A stretch of DNA of 64,000 bases from JBBDIP01 sp050260675 (GCA_050260675.1 JBLNCN010000005.1:124001-188000); one strand, 5' to 3'. Counted from the stretch's first letter, positions 8,171 to 17,391 are shown. The notes: generated by a model not told the origin, from the sequence alone. Program-made: numbers and translations.

Positions 8171-9721
8171 CTAGCCTCGCGCCGAGGATTCTAGCCTGCT
8201 ACCCGCTTTTCCTCTGTATGCGGGCAGTTTGCGCCACTTCCAGTCGAGGCCGCCGGCCGTAAGAAGCCTGCGGAGATCGCTACCTGAGATAGACTCCTTC
8301 TCGACCAGGACACCGGCCACGTCCCCGAGCGCCTGCCTGTTCTTCCGCAGGATCTCCGCGGTCTTCTTCTGGCATGCCTCAAGGATCTCCCTGGTCGCCT
8401 TGGCAAGGGCGTCTGGGCTGGCAGTGTCCCGGTCGACCACTCCCAACGGCGACATCCCGTAGGACACGATGCGTTTGGCCAGGTCCAGCGCTCTCTCAAA
8501 GTCGTTTGACGCTCCGGTGCTGCGGGAGCCCAACACAAGGTCTTCCGCAAGCGCGCCGGCCACCAGGATCGAGATCTCGTCTTCCATGACTTCACGCGGG
8601 TACACGTACATATCGTCCTTCGGGTTGTGCCTCACGAAGCCCAGCGCGTTCCCACGCGGCGACACGGTCACCTGGGCGACGGTTCCGGGCCTTAGAGTCT
8701 CTGTCGCGATGGCGTGCCCTGCCTCGTGCAGGGCGATCCTGTGGACCTCGTCCTTGGTCGGGCGGCGCTCCAGCTTCTCACCCATAAGCACCTTATCCAG
8801 CGCCTCTTCCAGGTCATCCCTGTCGATGCGCTCCGCACCCCTTCGGAGGGCGTGGATGGCCGCCTCGTTGCAGAGGCTCTCCAGGTGGGCGCCTGACAGC
8901 CCGAACGTCTCCTGCGCCAGTTCGTCCATGTCCACGCCGGGAGCAAGGGGCTTGTTACGGAGGTGGAGCTTCAGGATCTCTTTGCGCCCATCCTTGTCAG
9001 GCAGGTCGACCTTGACTTGCCTATCAAAGCGGCCAGGCCTCTGAATAGCGCTATCGAGCAGGTCCGGCCGGTTGGTCGCCCCGACTATCAGGATTCGCAC
9101 GTCGTCGTCGAACCGGAGGCCGTCCATCTCAACCAGCAACTGGTTCAGGGTCTGGTCGTATTCCAGGTGGCCCACCTGTGAGCCGCGTCTTCCCGCCAGC
9201 ACCTCTATCTCGTCGATGAAGATGATGGCGCCTGTCTTCTTCTGCTCTCTGGCCAGTTTCCTTGCCCTTTCAAAGAGATCCCGTACTCTCTGGGCTCCCA
9301 GGCCAGCATAGACCTCTATGAACTCGGAGCCCGACGCCGATATGAACGCCGAGTCGGTATAGTTGGCGGCGGCTTTGGCCAGGAGGGTCTTCCCTGTTCC
9401 GGGCGGCCCGGAGAGCAGTATGCCCTTGAGGGGCCGAATGCCCAGTTTCTTTGCTTGGTCGAAGCTCTTGAGGAACTGCAAGGCCTCCATGAGCTCCCGC
9501 TTTGCGACGGACTGCCCGCCTACGTCTCCGAAAGTTATTTCCGGCCGCTGGGCTACTACGGCTCCCACCCGCCTCTTTCCCATCTCACCGAGATGGCCGC
9601 GGGACATGAACAGAAAGTACCCCAAGAGCGCCAGCAGGAGATACGGCAAGAGGTTCGCGCCCAGGTACGTGAGGAACACTATGATGCCTGCTCCGACTCC
9701 GATCAATAGCTCCAGTTTCAC
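8171..9721 (-). CDS. FtsH-like membrane AAA+ zinc protease lacking the extracytoplasmic domain
   Basis: 516 residues. Two hydrophobic helices (about 3-21 and 24-39) lie almost back to back, so the roughly 70-residue external domain of classical FtsH is missing. The AAA+ module has Walker A GPPGTGKT (105-112), Walker B IIFIDEIEVL and the second region of homology ATNRPDLLDSAIQRPGRFDR. The M41 peptidase module has HEAGH at 332-336 and a later STGASND in which D407 should be the third zinc ligand, so both activities look intact. It is shorter than FtsH (about 600-650). It overlaps the upstream membrane protein gene by four bases. The cell probably also has a standard FtsH elsewhere; this looks like a specialised paralog. 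Confidence 0.88.
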   Translation of the reverse strand: MKLELLIGVGAGIIVFLTYLGANLLPYLLLALLGYFLFMSRGHLGEMGKRRVGAVVAQRPEITFGDVGGQSVAKRELMEALQFLKSFDQAKKLGIRPLKGILLSGPPGTGKTLLAKAAANYTDSAFISASGSEFIEVYAGLGAQRVRDLFERARKLAREQKKTGAIIFIDEIEVLAGRRGSQVGHLEYDQTLNQLLVEMDGLRFDDDVRILIVGATNRPDLLDSAIQRPGRFDRQVKVDLPDKDGRKEILKLHLRNKPLAPGVDMDELAQETFGLSGAHLESLCNEAAIHALRRGAERIDRDDLEEALDKVLMGEKLERRPTKDEVHRIALHEAGHAIATETLRPGTVAQVTVSPRGNALGFVRHNPKDDMYVYPREVMEDEISILVAGALAEDLVLGSRSTGASNDFERALDLAKRIVSYGMSPLGVVDRDTASPDALAKATREILEACQKKTAEILRKNRQALGDVAGVLVEKESISGSDLRRLLTAGGLDWKWRKLPAYRGKAGSRLESSARG

Positions 9722-10263
9722 CGGGTGACGCCTCCTCCCGCAAGGTCAAGGGACCGGTTATCCAGCACGCGGTACAGGTACCGGTCTCCCGACTCGATTT
9801 GGACGTAGATCCTTTCCTGATCGACGGTGATCTTGTAGCCGGTCGCTCCCGAGGAATCCAGGATCGGTTCGCATGCCTCTATCATGGCCCCGAAGTTTCC
9901 TCTTACCGAGGCTTCTTCCAAATAGTAATGGATGGCGCTGTACACCTCTTGAAGGGCCTCGTCACGCTGGTCCTTTACCTTCAGCGTGAAAGCGCCTTCG
10001 GCCACCTTGTCCGAGATTACGGCGTGAAGGCGCGTGTAGGCGACGGAGAGGTCGGCCACTCTCGAAAGGGTTACCTCGACGACCTCCAGTCCCCCGTCTT
10101 TGTGAATGCGGACGTCGGACACATCCGGGTCCGCGAGCAGCGCTCTCTCAAGCGGCTTCTTCACGCCCATGCTCTCGTACGAGTAATAAGCAAGGCTCAG
10201 GACGGCCAGTGTGAGGACCGCCGACAGGGCGATTACTTCCCACCTGAAACCTCTCCTAGGCAT
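9718..10263 (-). CDS. Single-span membrane protein of unknown function
   Basis: 181 residues, family not recognised. A basic start (MPRRGFRWE) is followed by one membrane helix (about 9-26) and a soluble, probably extracytoplasmic, alpha/beta domain with no cysteine pairs except one Cys. I chose the ATG at 10263 because AGGAG lies eight bases upstream. The stop overlaps the start of the FtsH-like protease, so the two are coupled; a substrate-delivery or regulatory role for that protease is an inference from position only. Confidence 0.75.
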   Translation of the reverse strand: MPRRGFRWEVIALSAVLTLAVLSLAYYSYESMGVKKPLERALLADPDVSDVRIHKDGGLEVVEVTLSRVADLSVAYTRLHAVISDKVAEGAFTLKVKDQRDEALQEVYSAIHYYLEEASVRGNFGAMIEACEPILDSSGATGYKITVDQERIYVQIESGDRYLYRVLDNRSLDLAGGGVTR

Positions 10264-10418
10264 TCTCACGACTCCTAACATAGAGCCCGCACATAGCTGG
10301 GCCCAAGATGAACAGCGCTTATCACGGGAAACTCCAAGACGAAGTTGACATAATTATACCAACAGTCCTCGGGGACTTCTAAGGTAATAGGTGGGGTAAT
10401 TGCCTGCTACAGGCCCGT

Positions 10419-11780
10419 TTATGAGGGTTGGGGCTTATCCTCGGCGGAGGCGAACAGGTCCAGGACGCCCGCCCTGTGGACCCGGACATCGAGGAACGCA
10501 TCCGTTGGCGGGACCCCGGGGGCACGGAGCCGGACGTAGGTGCGGCCATCGACTTCAGGTGCCTGGTGCGGTCCCCTGGCGACATAGTATCCGGGCCTCA
10601 CCGAAGGCTTTACAAGGATAACGGGGATCTCGCTTCCGATCAGCGACTTGCTGTTTACCCTGGCAAGCTCCAGCCCGTACCGGCGGATCGCTTCTGCCCT
10701 CTCCCGGGCGACGGACGCGGGGACGGGATCCGGGAGGCTAAAGGCCGGCGTGCCTTCCTCGTTGGAGTAAGGGAACACGCCTACGCGGTGGGCGCCCATG
10801 GCTGACAGAAGGTCTTTTACCTGATCGAGGTCCTTCTCAGTCTCACCTGGGAACCCCGTGATGATGGTGGTGCGGACGAAAAGGCGAGGTACGGCAGTCC
10901 TTAGCGTCTCTACGGCTTTCAGGATCTGATCGGGCCCGGGCCTTCCCATGAGTCTCAGTATCTTGCCCGAACCGTGCTCGGCGGGCAGGTCGACGTAGGG
11001 CGCGACCTTGTGGTGAGCCATCGCTTCCGCCAATTCCGGCGTCACCCCGTCGGGGCGAAGGTACAGAAGGCGCACCCAGGCGAGGTCTCGGATCTTGACC
11101 AGTTCCCGCACCAGGGCAGCGAGCTGCCTGCCTGATCCCCAGTCGCTCCCGTAGTCCGTGAGGTCCTGAGCGATGAGGTTGAGCTCCCGTACTCCGGCTT
11201 TCACCAGAGAGCGGGCCTCGGCGACGACGTCCTGGACAGGTCTGGATTGAAGGCTTCCGCGCATGCTGGGGATAGCGCAGTACGTGCAGTGGTGCCTGCA
11301 CCCTTCGCTCACCCTAAGGTACGCCCAGGTCTGCCCCGGTGACAGCAGCTGGCGCCTGCCGAGCCCTCCCGGGGCGCCTCTCCCCGGCTCACCCACCAGG
11401 TTAACCTTCTTGCCTTCCAGCGCCGTCTTTACAATCTCGACAATATCTCTTGGGGCGCCGGTCCCTGCAACGCCGGCTATCTCCGGGATTCCCTTCACGA
11501 GGTCCTGGGGGTAACGTTGGGAAAGGCATCCGGTTACCACCACGGGCGCCCGTCCTTCCCCTTCCTTGACCAGTTGGCACGCCGCCAGGATGCCCTGTAT
11601 CGACTCTTTCTTCGCGTCCTCAATAAACCCGCAGGTATGGACCACAACGACGTCTGCCGACGCAGCGTCGGGTGTGAGAGAGTAGCCGGCTTCGCGGAGC
11701 CTCTCGGCCATCTCCTCGGCGTCAACCTGGTTCTTGGCGCAACCGTAGACGACAATGCAGCACTTTGGGGTTCTATCCAT
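10419..11780 (-). CDS. rimO: Ribosomal protein uS12 methylthiotransferase RimO
   Basis: 453 residues. Radical SAM enzyme that adds a methylthio group to an aspartate of S12. Domains: UPF0004 with the three cluster cysteines C14 (YGCAKNQ), C50 (HTCGF) and C85 (GCLSQRY); radical SAM with C161, C165 and C168 (CRHHCTYC); a C-terminal TRAM-like part. Short GCAKN spacing and the overall length fit RimO rather than MiaB. The ATG at 11780 has no clear ribosome site and lies only about three bases after the predicted transcription start of a good promoter. Confidence 0.92.
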   Translation of the reverse strand: MDRTPKCCIVVYGCAKNQVDAEEMAERLREAGYSLTPDAASADVVVVHTCGFIEDAKKESIQGILAACQLVKEGEGRAPVVVTGCLSQRYPQDLVKGIPEIAGVAGTGAPRDIVEIVKTALEGKKVNLVGEPGRGAPGGLGRRQLLSPGQTWAYLRVSEGCRHHCTYCAIPSMRGSLQSRPVQDVVAEARSLVKAGVRELNLIAQDLTDYGSDWGSGRQLAALVRELVKIRDLAWVRLLYLRPDGVTPELAEAMAHHKVAPYVDLPAEHGSGKILRLMGRPGPDQILKAVETLRTAVPRLFVRTTIITGFPGETEKDLDQVKDLLSAMGAHRVGVFPYSNEEGTPAFSLPDPVPASVARERAEAIRRYGLELARVNSKSLIGSEIPVILVKPSVRPGYYVARGPHQAPEVDGRTYVRLRAPGVPPTDAFLDVRVHRAGVLDLFASAEDKPQPS

Positions 11781-11789
11781 AGCTTGTCT

Positions 11790-11818
11790 ATCTTACACCC
11801 CTGCGTGCGAGGGGACAA
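11790..11818 (-). promoter_or_regulatory. Promoter of rimO, very close to the start codon
   Basis: Minus strand TTGTCC (11813-11818) and TAAGAT (11790-11795) with a 17-base spacer. Transcription would begin near 11783, three bases before the rimO ATG, implying a leaderless or nearly leaderless message. Confidence 0.6.
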
Positions 11819-11848
11819 GGCGAACGGTTTCCTGTAGCCTCTCACGCT

Positions 11849-11920
11849 TTGGGGCAAGACTCGCACCTAGGGCAAGATTCGCACTTAGGGCAAGACCGGC
11901 GCTTAGGGCAAGACTCGCAC
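11849..11920. repeat. Four 18-base tandem repeats spanning the feoA stop codon
   Basis: Exact 18-base periodicity: 11849-11866, 11867-11884, 11885-11902, 11903-11920. Read on the minus strand, the first unit is the last five codons plus stop of feoA (GTGCGAGTCTTGCCCTAA), and the following copies repeat it in frame with stops TAA, TAG and finally CAA. The copies differ by one to four bases. Confidence 0.95.
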
Positions 11921-12184
11921 AAGGACCGATTCGGTGAGGTCTCTCGACAGGGCCACTCGGGCGCCCCCCACCCTGACAACGGCCGATCCCAAGGGCCCGG
12001 TAGATCCCGTCCTCTCCATAGGTTGGCCCTGAAAGATCCCCAACTCTTCGAGTCGCAGAAGCGAGGGTTTCCAAACCCGATCGGGCAGGCGCGCAGGCCT
12101 TAGCACCCGGACGACCACCAGGGGGACGCCTTTGGGCGCCGAGGACAGCCGGGTCAGCAGGGTTCCGCCATTACGGGAGCACAA
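11903..12184 (-). CDS. feoA: FeoA-domain protein
   Basis: 93 residues. The SH3-like FeoA fold is recognisable from LTRLSSAPKGVPLVVVRVL, then LLRLEELGIFQG, then a C-terminal GGARVALSRDLTESVLVRV. FeoA supports ferrous iron uptake by FeoB. The frame starts with TTG at 12184, overlapping the feoB 3' end by 14 bases; no better start exists, so translation probably depends on feoB. The order feoB then feoA is the reverse of the usual one. Its last codons are the seed of a tandem repeat array. Confidence 0.8.
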   Translation of the reverse strand: MCSRNGGTLLTRLSSAPKGVPLVVVRVLRPARLPDRVWKPSLLRLEELGIFQGQPMERTGSTGPLGSAVVRVGGARVALSRDLTESVLVRVLP

Positions 12185-13916
12185 GGTTCAGCAGGGCTCC
12201 CCATCCCGTGAAAAGACAAGTCGACGCCAGCACAGTGGCTATGACTGCCCCCGGGCCCTGCTCACGCCACAACGTCACCACGGAGGGCAGACAAGGGAAT
12301 CCCAGCACGACCATGGTTACGGCGATGGTGGCTTCGCGCGGAGTGAGGGACTGCTGGAGGAGGAACAGCGGAGCCAGGTATCGTTGCAGCATGGTCAGCA
12401 GTACCCCGAGTAGGGCCTGGGCGGGGATTCCGAATACGTCCCGGGAGAGGCCGGATATGCGGCCTTCGGGCAGGACGCCTCCAGCCACCGCTATCCTTAT
12501 GGCGACGTTCAGCAAGACAACCAGCGGCAACACGTGGGTGAAAAAGCCCGAGAGCCGAAGGTGCGTTTTCATGAGCACGTTGCGGAAAGCCGGGAGGCGG
12601 AGCGGAGGCAGTTCCAGCACAAGTGGGTCTTTGGAGCTTCCCCCCATATTGAGGACCTTTGACAGTGCCACGGCGGACACGCCCAGAGCCACGCACGGGA
12701 CCAGCGGGCTTCCACCGAAACGCGCAAGCGTCGCCCAGGCTAACGAGACAGTCGCTGTGCAGGGGACCAGGGCTGCGATGAGGACAGAGGCGGCGCGGCG
12801 CGATCTCTTCGACGGGAGTATCCTGGCTGCCAGGAGCCCGGGCACCCGGCAACCAAACCCAAGCATGAATGGGATAAGCGCCTGGCCTGGGAGGCCCACG
12901 ACGCCGAACAGCGAGTCGCCCATAGCGGCGTACCTTGCCAGGAGGCCGGTGTCCTCCAGAAACGCCATGAGGGAGTAGGTGACGGCCATGGCCGGAAGCA
13001 CCGTGGCCAGCGGAAGCACAAGCCCTTCGGCGAGAGACTCCGCGAGGACCGGTGACAGGCGGCTTTGGGGAAGCGCGGCGTAGAGGAACCTTGAGAGGTA
13101 CATCCTGAGAGGACTAAGCAGAAGGCGAACGCCCGATTCCGCCCAGGGCAGGGCCCATGCCATGAGCATCCATGCCCCTGCGAGGACCGCGCCAAGCGCC
13201 AGATGGGCCCACAGCGGGTGGTCAAGGGCTCTTTCAATCGCATCGGCGCGGTGGATATTCGGGAACACGCCGGCCGGCCTTCGGGAGGCGCGTCCTATGC
13301 CTTCCGGTGCGAGGGCCGGCTGGAGCGCCGCCTTTGCGATTTCCGACGCCTTCCGCTGCAGTTCCTGAAGGTTGGGCGGCTCCGGCGGCCAGCTGCAGGC
13401 GGCCCTTACCTGTTTCCCACAGGTTTTGACCGGCTTTCCACAGGTCTTCAGGATAGCGCCGGCAAGCTGCAGCATCCCCTCCCCCGTCGCCGCCGACGTG
13501 AGGACCACCGGGAGCCCCAGGAACTCTTCCAGACGGCCCGCGTTTACGTCCCAGCCTGTGTCTCGGAGACGATCAATGCAGTTTACGGCCACGATCGTGG
13601 GGATACCGCAGTCTTTCAGGGAGAGTGTCAGAGAGAGGTGTCGCGCCAGGTTAGACCCGTCAACCACGTTGACGACAAGGTCCACGCCGCCCCCCGAAAG
13701 CACGTCCCAGGTTACCTTCTGCTCCAACGTAACGGCGTGGAGGGAGTATATGCCCGGCGTATCCAGGATTCTATGGCCGGACTGGGGCAGGAGGCCTGAG
13801 CACAGTTCCACAGTGGTGCCCGGGTAGTTGGATGTAACCACCCGGGCTCCGGTAAGGCGGCTCAGGACCGCGCTCTTGCCGCTGTTAGGCTGGCCGACCA
13901 GGGCGACCAACATCAT
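12171..13916 (-). CDS. feoB: Ferrous iron transporter FeoB (short form)
   Basis: 581 residues, shorter than the usual 650-770. N-terminal GTPase: G1 GQPNSGKS (8-15), G2 YPGTTVE, G3 DTPG (52-55), G4 NCID (112-115). The membrane part carries the two Gate regions, including PFMLGFGCRVPGLLAARIL and LVPCTATVS, with about eight to ten helices and a FeoB C-terminal segment. The cytoplasmic linker contains a small duplication, KTCGKPV followed by KTCGKQV (about 13413-13454), and little recognisable guanine dissociation inhibitor domain. It starts with two ATG codons in a row. It is coupled to feoA downstream. Confidence 0.92.
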   Translation of the reverse strand: MMLVALVGQPNSGKSAVLSRLTGARVVTSNYPGTTVELCSGLLPQSGHRILDTPGIYSLHAVTLEQKVTWDVLSGGGVDLVVNVVDGSNLARHLSLTLSLKDCGIPTIVAVNCIDRLRDTGWDVNAGRLEEFLGLPVVLTSAATGEGMLQLAGAILKTCGKPVKTCGKQVRAACSWPPEPPNLQELQRKASEIAKAALQPALAPEGIGRASRRPAGVFPNIHRADAIERALDHPLWAHLALGAVLAGAWMLMAWALPWAESGVRLLLSPLRMYLSRFLYAALPQSRLSPVLAESLAEGLVLPLATVLPAMAVTYSLMAFLEDTGLLARYAAMGDSLFGVVGLPGQALIPFMLGFGCRVPGLLAARILPSKRSRRAASVLIAALVPCTATVSLAWATLARFGGSPLVPCVALGVSAVALSKVLNMGGSSKDPLVLELPPLRLPAFRNVLMKTHLRLSGFFTHVLPLVVLLNVAIRIAVAGGVLPEGRISGLSRDVFGIPAQALLGVLLTMLQRYLAPLFLLQQSLTPREATIAVTMVVLGFPCLPSVVTLWREQGPGAVIATVLASTCLFTGWGALLNLVLP

Positions 13917-13976
13917 GCTATCGCCTCGACAGTTGGGCCGCTAAGGGCCGCCGTCATGCGAGAGCTATGTATGCTG

Positions 13977-14900
13977 TCAGTCGGTTAAATAGTCTATGAT
14001 CCCGCTCACGATCCCTCTGGCCGCGTTATCGATGAACGAATCGGTCCGCAGCGAGTTCACGTCGCCGTAGTTGGTCATGAAGCCGACCTCGACCAGGGCG
14101 GCGGGCATATAGGTGTGGTTTAGGACGTAGTAGGGGCCGACCTGCACGTCGATCATCCGGAGACCCGTGTACTTGCCGACCTCGTTTGCGAGGCTTCTTG
14201 CCAGGCGGGACGACTCCACGGAACCCTTCCTGTAGAAACCCATGACGCCCGATACCGTCTTGTCTTCAGGATACGCGTTAATGTGGATGCTCACGAACAG
14301 GTCCGACTCGTTGGTGTTGGCCAGGGAAGCTCTCGCCACCAGTTCGTCGACGGTCCATCCCCAATCGCTGCCCGGTGGGTAGTCCCCGTACCGGGTCATA
14401 ACGACCTCGGCGCCCTGCTCCTCCAGGTACTTGCGGACCTTAAGGCCGATGGCCAGGGTGAAGTCCTTCTCCTTGTCTCCCCAGATCGAGAGCGCGCCGG
14501 GCTCGTTGCCGCCGTGGCCCGGGTCTATCGTGATGGTCTTGCCCGCGAGGGCCCCCGTGCGCCGGATGGCGCGACCGCGGGACGGATCCGACGATGCTCG
14601 CTCCAGTGCTGCCCACGTTAAGGGACCGCAAATGCCGTCGGGCCTGAGCCCCATGGCCTCCTGGAAATTGCGCACTGCGGAGTCGGTCCTGGGGCCGAAG
14701 TCGCCGTCCACAGGACCCGGACTGTATCCCAGGTCGGACAGGCTCTTTTGGAGCAGCGCAACCGCGTCTCCACTGGACCCCTTTCGGAGGATCGGAGCAG
14801 CCCATGCTCGAATAGGTGAAGTACAAAGGACGGCGAACATTAGTATGGCACATAGAGGGAGTACCGCCGCCCGCACCCATCTCTGGTTAGGTTGCGACAA
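13977..14900 (-). CDS. Secreted N-acetylmuramoyl-L-alanine amidase with peptidoglycan-binding domain
   Basis: 307 residues. A signal peptide (basic start, hydrophobic stretch about 10-30, AWA-A cleavage region) is followed by a peptidoglycan-binding domain type 1 (GSSGDAVALLQKSLSDLGY, DGDFGPRTDSAVRNFQ) and an Amidase_3 catalytic domain: DPGHGG zinc His, SIHINA second His, and ALVEVGFMTN with the catalytic Glu. It cuts the stem peptide from muramic acid. CwlC/CwlD-like spore-wall roles are possible. TTG start with AAGGTG eight bases upstream. It is a single gene, divergent from mrfA. Confidence 0.92.
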   Translation of the reverse strand: MSQPNQRWVRAAVLPLCAILMFAVLCTSPIRAWAAPILRKGSSGDAVALLQKSLSDLGYSPGPVDGDFGPRTDSAVRNFQEAMGLRPDGICGPLTWAALERASSDPSRGRAIRRTGALAGKTITIDPGHGGNEPGALSIWGDKEKDFTLAIGLKVRKYLEEQGAEVVMTRYGDYPPGSDWGWTVDELVARASLANTNESDLFVSIHINAYPEDKTVSGVMGFYRKGSVESSRLARSLANEVGKYTGLRMIDVQVGPYYVLNHTYMPAALVEVGFMTNYGDVNSLRTDSFIDNAARGIVSGIIDYLTD

Positions 14901-15069
14901 CTTGTTTTCACCTTCTTTGCTAGGATAAGGGTGGGTGTTTACATATTACTATGGGCGAAGGTTTCCCTCACCCGGCAAGGATCGGGCTCTGGCAGGGGAT
15001 GAAAGAAGGAACCGCCCCTGATCACCGGACGCCTTCTCCTGCTGCAGATTTCGAGCGGTATGCCAGACG

Positions 15070-15085
15070 TTCCCTAATTAGGGAA
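15070..15085. promoter_or_regulatory. Perfect 16-base palindrome just before mrfA
   Basis: TTCCCTAATTAGGGAA is a perfect dyad ending eight bases before the mrfA start and overlapping its purine-rich ribosome site. It could be an operator or an RNA hairpin covering the ribosome site. No factor can be named. Confidence 0.5.
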
Positions 15086-15093
15086 GGGGGAGA

Positions 15094-17382
15094 GTGGCCC
15101 CAAGGGCCGGACGCCAGATGAGGAAAACCCCTGAACAGATACTGATGGAGATGAGGGACGATCCGCGCTTCTTGTCCTGCATCACCGCGTGGCACACGAT
15201 AGAGGCCCGCGAGGGAGAATACTCGCCGCTGCCCCCGGATATCCACGTTTCTTTGGCGGCCGCTTTGGCGTCAAAGGGGATAGAGCGTCTCTATAGCCAC
15301 CAGAGGACGGCGTATGACCTTCTGTCGTCCGGCAAGAACGTGTGCGTGGTTACGCCGACCGCGTCCGGGAAGACCCTGTGCTACAACCTTCCGGTGCTTG
15401 ATTCGGCGCTGAAGGACCCCGATGCGCGGTCGCTGTACATCTTCCCCACCAAGGCGTTGGCCCAGGATCAGCTGGCTGAGATCTTGGACCTGTCCAAGCG
15501 GGGCAAGTTCAAGGTCGAGAGCTTCACGTTCGACGGCGACACGCCGGCCCCAAAGCGACGGCTCGCCAAGGAAGTAGGACAGGTCATCATCACTAACCCC
15601 GACATGCTGCACCAGGCGGTCCTCCCCCACCACCCGACTTGGGTCAAGCTTTTCTCGGGCCTCAAATACGTGGTTGTGGACGAGATGCACGGGTACCGGG
15701 GCGTTTTCGGAAGCCACGTGGCCAACGTGCTGCGCCGCCTGAAGAGGATAGCGGCATTCTACGGCGCTAACCCCCAGTTCATCTTCACGTCGGCGACGAT
15801 AGCCAACCCGGGCGAACTGGCGGAGATGATGGCCGGCCAGGAGGTAACTTTGGTAGACAAAAGCGGCGCCCCGTCTTCGGCCAAGCACTTCGTCTTCTAC
15901 AACCCTCCGGCCCTTAACGCCGACAGCTCCGTGCGGCAGTCGGCAATCGACGCCGCATCGAAGATCGCTTCGCGTTTCATCTCCGGGGGAGTCCAGACCA
16001 TCGTCTTCGCGCGCTCTCGGATCTCGGTTGAGCTCCTGGTTCAGTACCTGCGGAACGCCTACAACGAACGGCTGCAGAAGGACCGCATCCAGGGCTACCG
16101 GGGAGGATACCTGCCCAACGAGCGCAGGGCTATCGAGAAGGGGCTGCGCGAGGGAGAGATCCTGGGAGTAGCCGCAACGAACGCCTTGGAGCTCGGCATC
16201 GACATCGGCAACCTGGACTGCGCTATTCTGGCAGGTTACCCCGGCACAATCGCCAGCACCTGGCAACAGGCGGGGCGCGCCGGAAGGCGTTCTGGCAGCA
16301 GCGTGGCTATCCTGATCGCGGGGCTATCGCCTCTCGACCAGTTCATGGCCAGGAACCCCGGCTATTTCTTCAGCCAGTCGCCGGAATACGCCCTTGTGAA
16401 CCCCGACAACCCCTACATCCTGGGCGAGCATGTGAAGTGTGCGGCTTACGAGCTTCCGTTCAAGGACGGAGACACGGATCTCTGCGGGCGGGACGTCCTT
16501 GCGTACCTGGAGCACCTCAAGGACCAGAACATCCTGCATAAGTCAGGGAGCCGGTGGAACTGGACCTCGGACTCCTTTCCCTCCGCGGGGGTGAACCTGC
16601 GTTCGGCCTCCGCCGACAACTTCGTTGTTGTGGACGTTACGGAAGGGGCCAAGGTCATCGGCGAGGTGGACTGGTTCGCGGCGCCCATGCTGATCCACGA
16701 CGAAGCCATCTACATGCATGGCGGGCAGCAGTACCACGTGAACAAACTGGACTACCCGGCCAAGAAGGCCTACGTGAAGAAGGTGAACGTCGACTACTAT
16801 ACCGACGCTGACCTTGCAGTGGGAGTGAGGGTCATCTCGATCGACAAGCAGGACGAGACCGCGTGCCTGTCCCCCAAATTCGGCGAGCTGTCAGTCACGG
16901 CCCTTGCCACCATCTTCAAGAAGATAAAGCTCTACACAAACGAGAACGTCGGTTGGGGCCGTATCAGCATTCCCGAGATGAACCTCCATACGCAGGGCGC
17001 GTGGTTTTCTCTTCCCGACCATATAACCTCCAGCATGAACCCCAGGTTGGTGGGAGGAGTCCTCTCGGGCCTCGCAAACATCCTGCTCAACATAGCCCCT
17101 TTGTTCCTCATGAGCGATAAAGGAGACCTTGGAGTGTCGGTCGAGGTGCGGTCGTCGTTTGACGGAAAGCCCACGGTATACCTCTATGATTCCTACCCGG
17201 GCGGAGTCGGGTTGTCGGAGAAGGCTTTCGGGATGCTGCCTGAAATGCTGGCGGCCGCAAAGGAACTTATCTCCGGTTGCACTTGCTTCGACGGATGCCC
17301 GGCCTGCGTCGGCCCCGTCGCCGAGACCGGTGAGGGCGTAAAGAAGCTCTGCCTGGATATCCTGTCCTCTGCGGTGAGGTGA
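15094..17382 (+). CDS. mrfA: DEXH-box helicase MrfA (YprA family, DUF1998)
   Basis: 762 residues. Superfamily 2 helicase with Q-like SHQRTAYDLL, motif I TPTASGKT, motif II DEMH, motif III SAT and motif VI QQAGRAGR. The C-terminal DUF1998 region ends with a four-cysteine zinc cluster, GCTCFDGCPACVG. In B. subtilis MrfA and MrfB act in a repair route for mitomycin-type DNA damage separate from nucleotide excision repair. Here the pair is adjacent with a nine-base gap, which supports the assignment. The GTG start follows AAGGGGGAGA at short spacing; an ATG at 15118 is an alternative. Confidence 0.93.
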   Translation: MAPRAGRQMRKTPEQILMEMRDDPRFLSCITAWHTIEAREGEYSPLPPDIHVSLAAALASKGIERLYSHQRTAYDLLSSGKNVCVVTPTASGKTLCYNLPVLDSALKDPDARSLYIFPTKALAQDQLAEILDLSKRGKFKVESFTFDGDTPAPKRRLAKEVGQVIITNPDMLHQAVLPHHPTWVKLFSGLKYVVVDEMHGYRGVFGSHVANVLRRLKRIAAFYGANPQFIFTSATIANPGELAEMMAGQEVTLVDKSGAPSSAKHFVFYNPPALNADSSVRQSAIDAASKIASRFISGGVQTIVFARSRISVELLVQYLRNAYNERLQKDRIQGYRGGYLPNERRAIEKGLREGEILGVAATNALELGIDIGNLDCAILAGYPGTIASTWQQAGRAGRRSGSSVAILIAGLSPLDQFMARNPGYFFSQSPEYALVNPDNPYILGEHVKCAAYELPFKDGDTDLCGRDVLAYLEHLKDQNILHKSGSRWNWTSDSFPSAGVNLRSASADNFVVVDVTEGAKVIGEVDWFAAPMLIHDEAIYMHGGQQYHVNKLDYPAKKAYVKKVNVDYYTDADLAVGVRVISIDKQDETACLSPKFGELSVTALATIFKKIKLYTNENVGWGRISIPEMNLHTQGAWFSLPDHITSSMNPRLVGGVLSGLANILLNIAPLFLMSDKGDLGVSVEVRSSFDGKPTVYLYDSYPGGVGLSEKAFGMLPEMLAAAKELISGCTCFDGCPACVGPVAETGEGVKKLCLDILSSAVR

Positions 17383-17391
17383 CGGGCCAAG

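Noticed and set aside
12262..12852. 196-residue frame within feoB
   Set aside because: Same strand but another frame; Pro/Arg-rich composition and no ribosome site, while the FeoB Gate motifs are in the chosen frame.
15271..16266. 331-residue minus-strand frame inside mrfA
   Set aside because: It is antisense to all helicase motifs of mrfA and has no start context.
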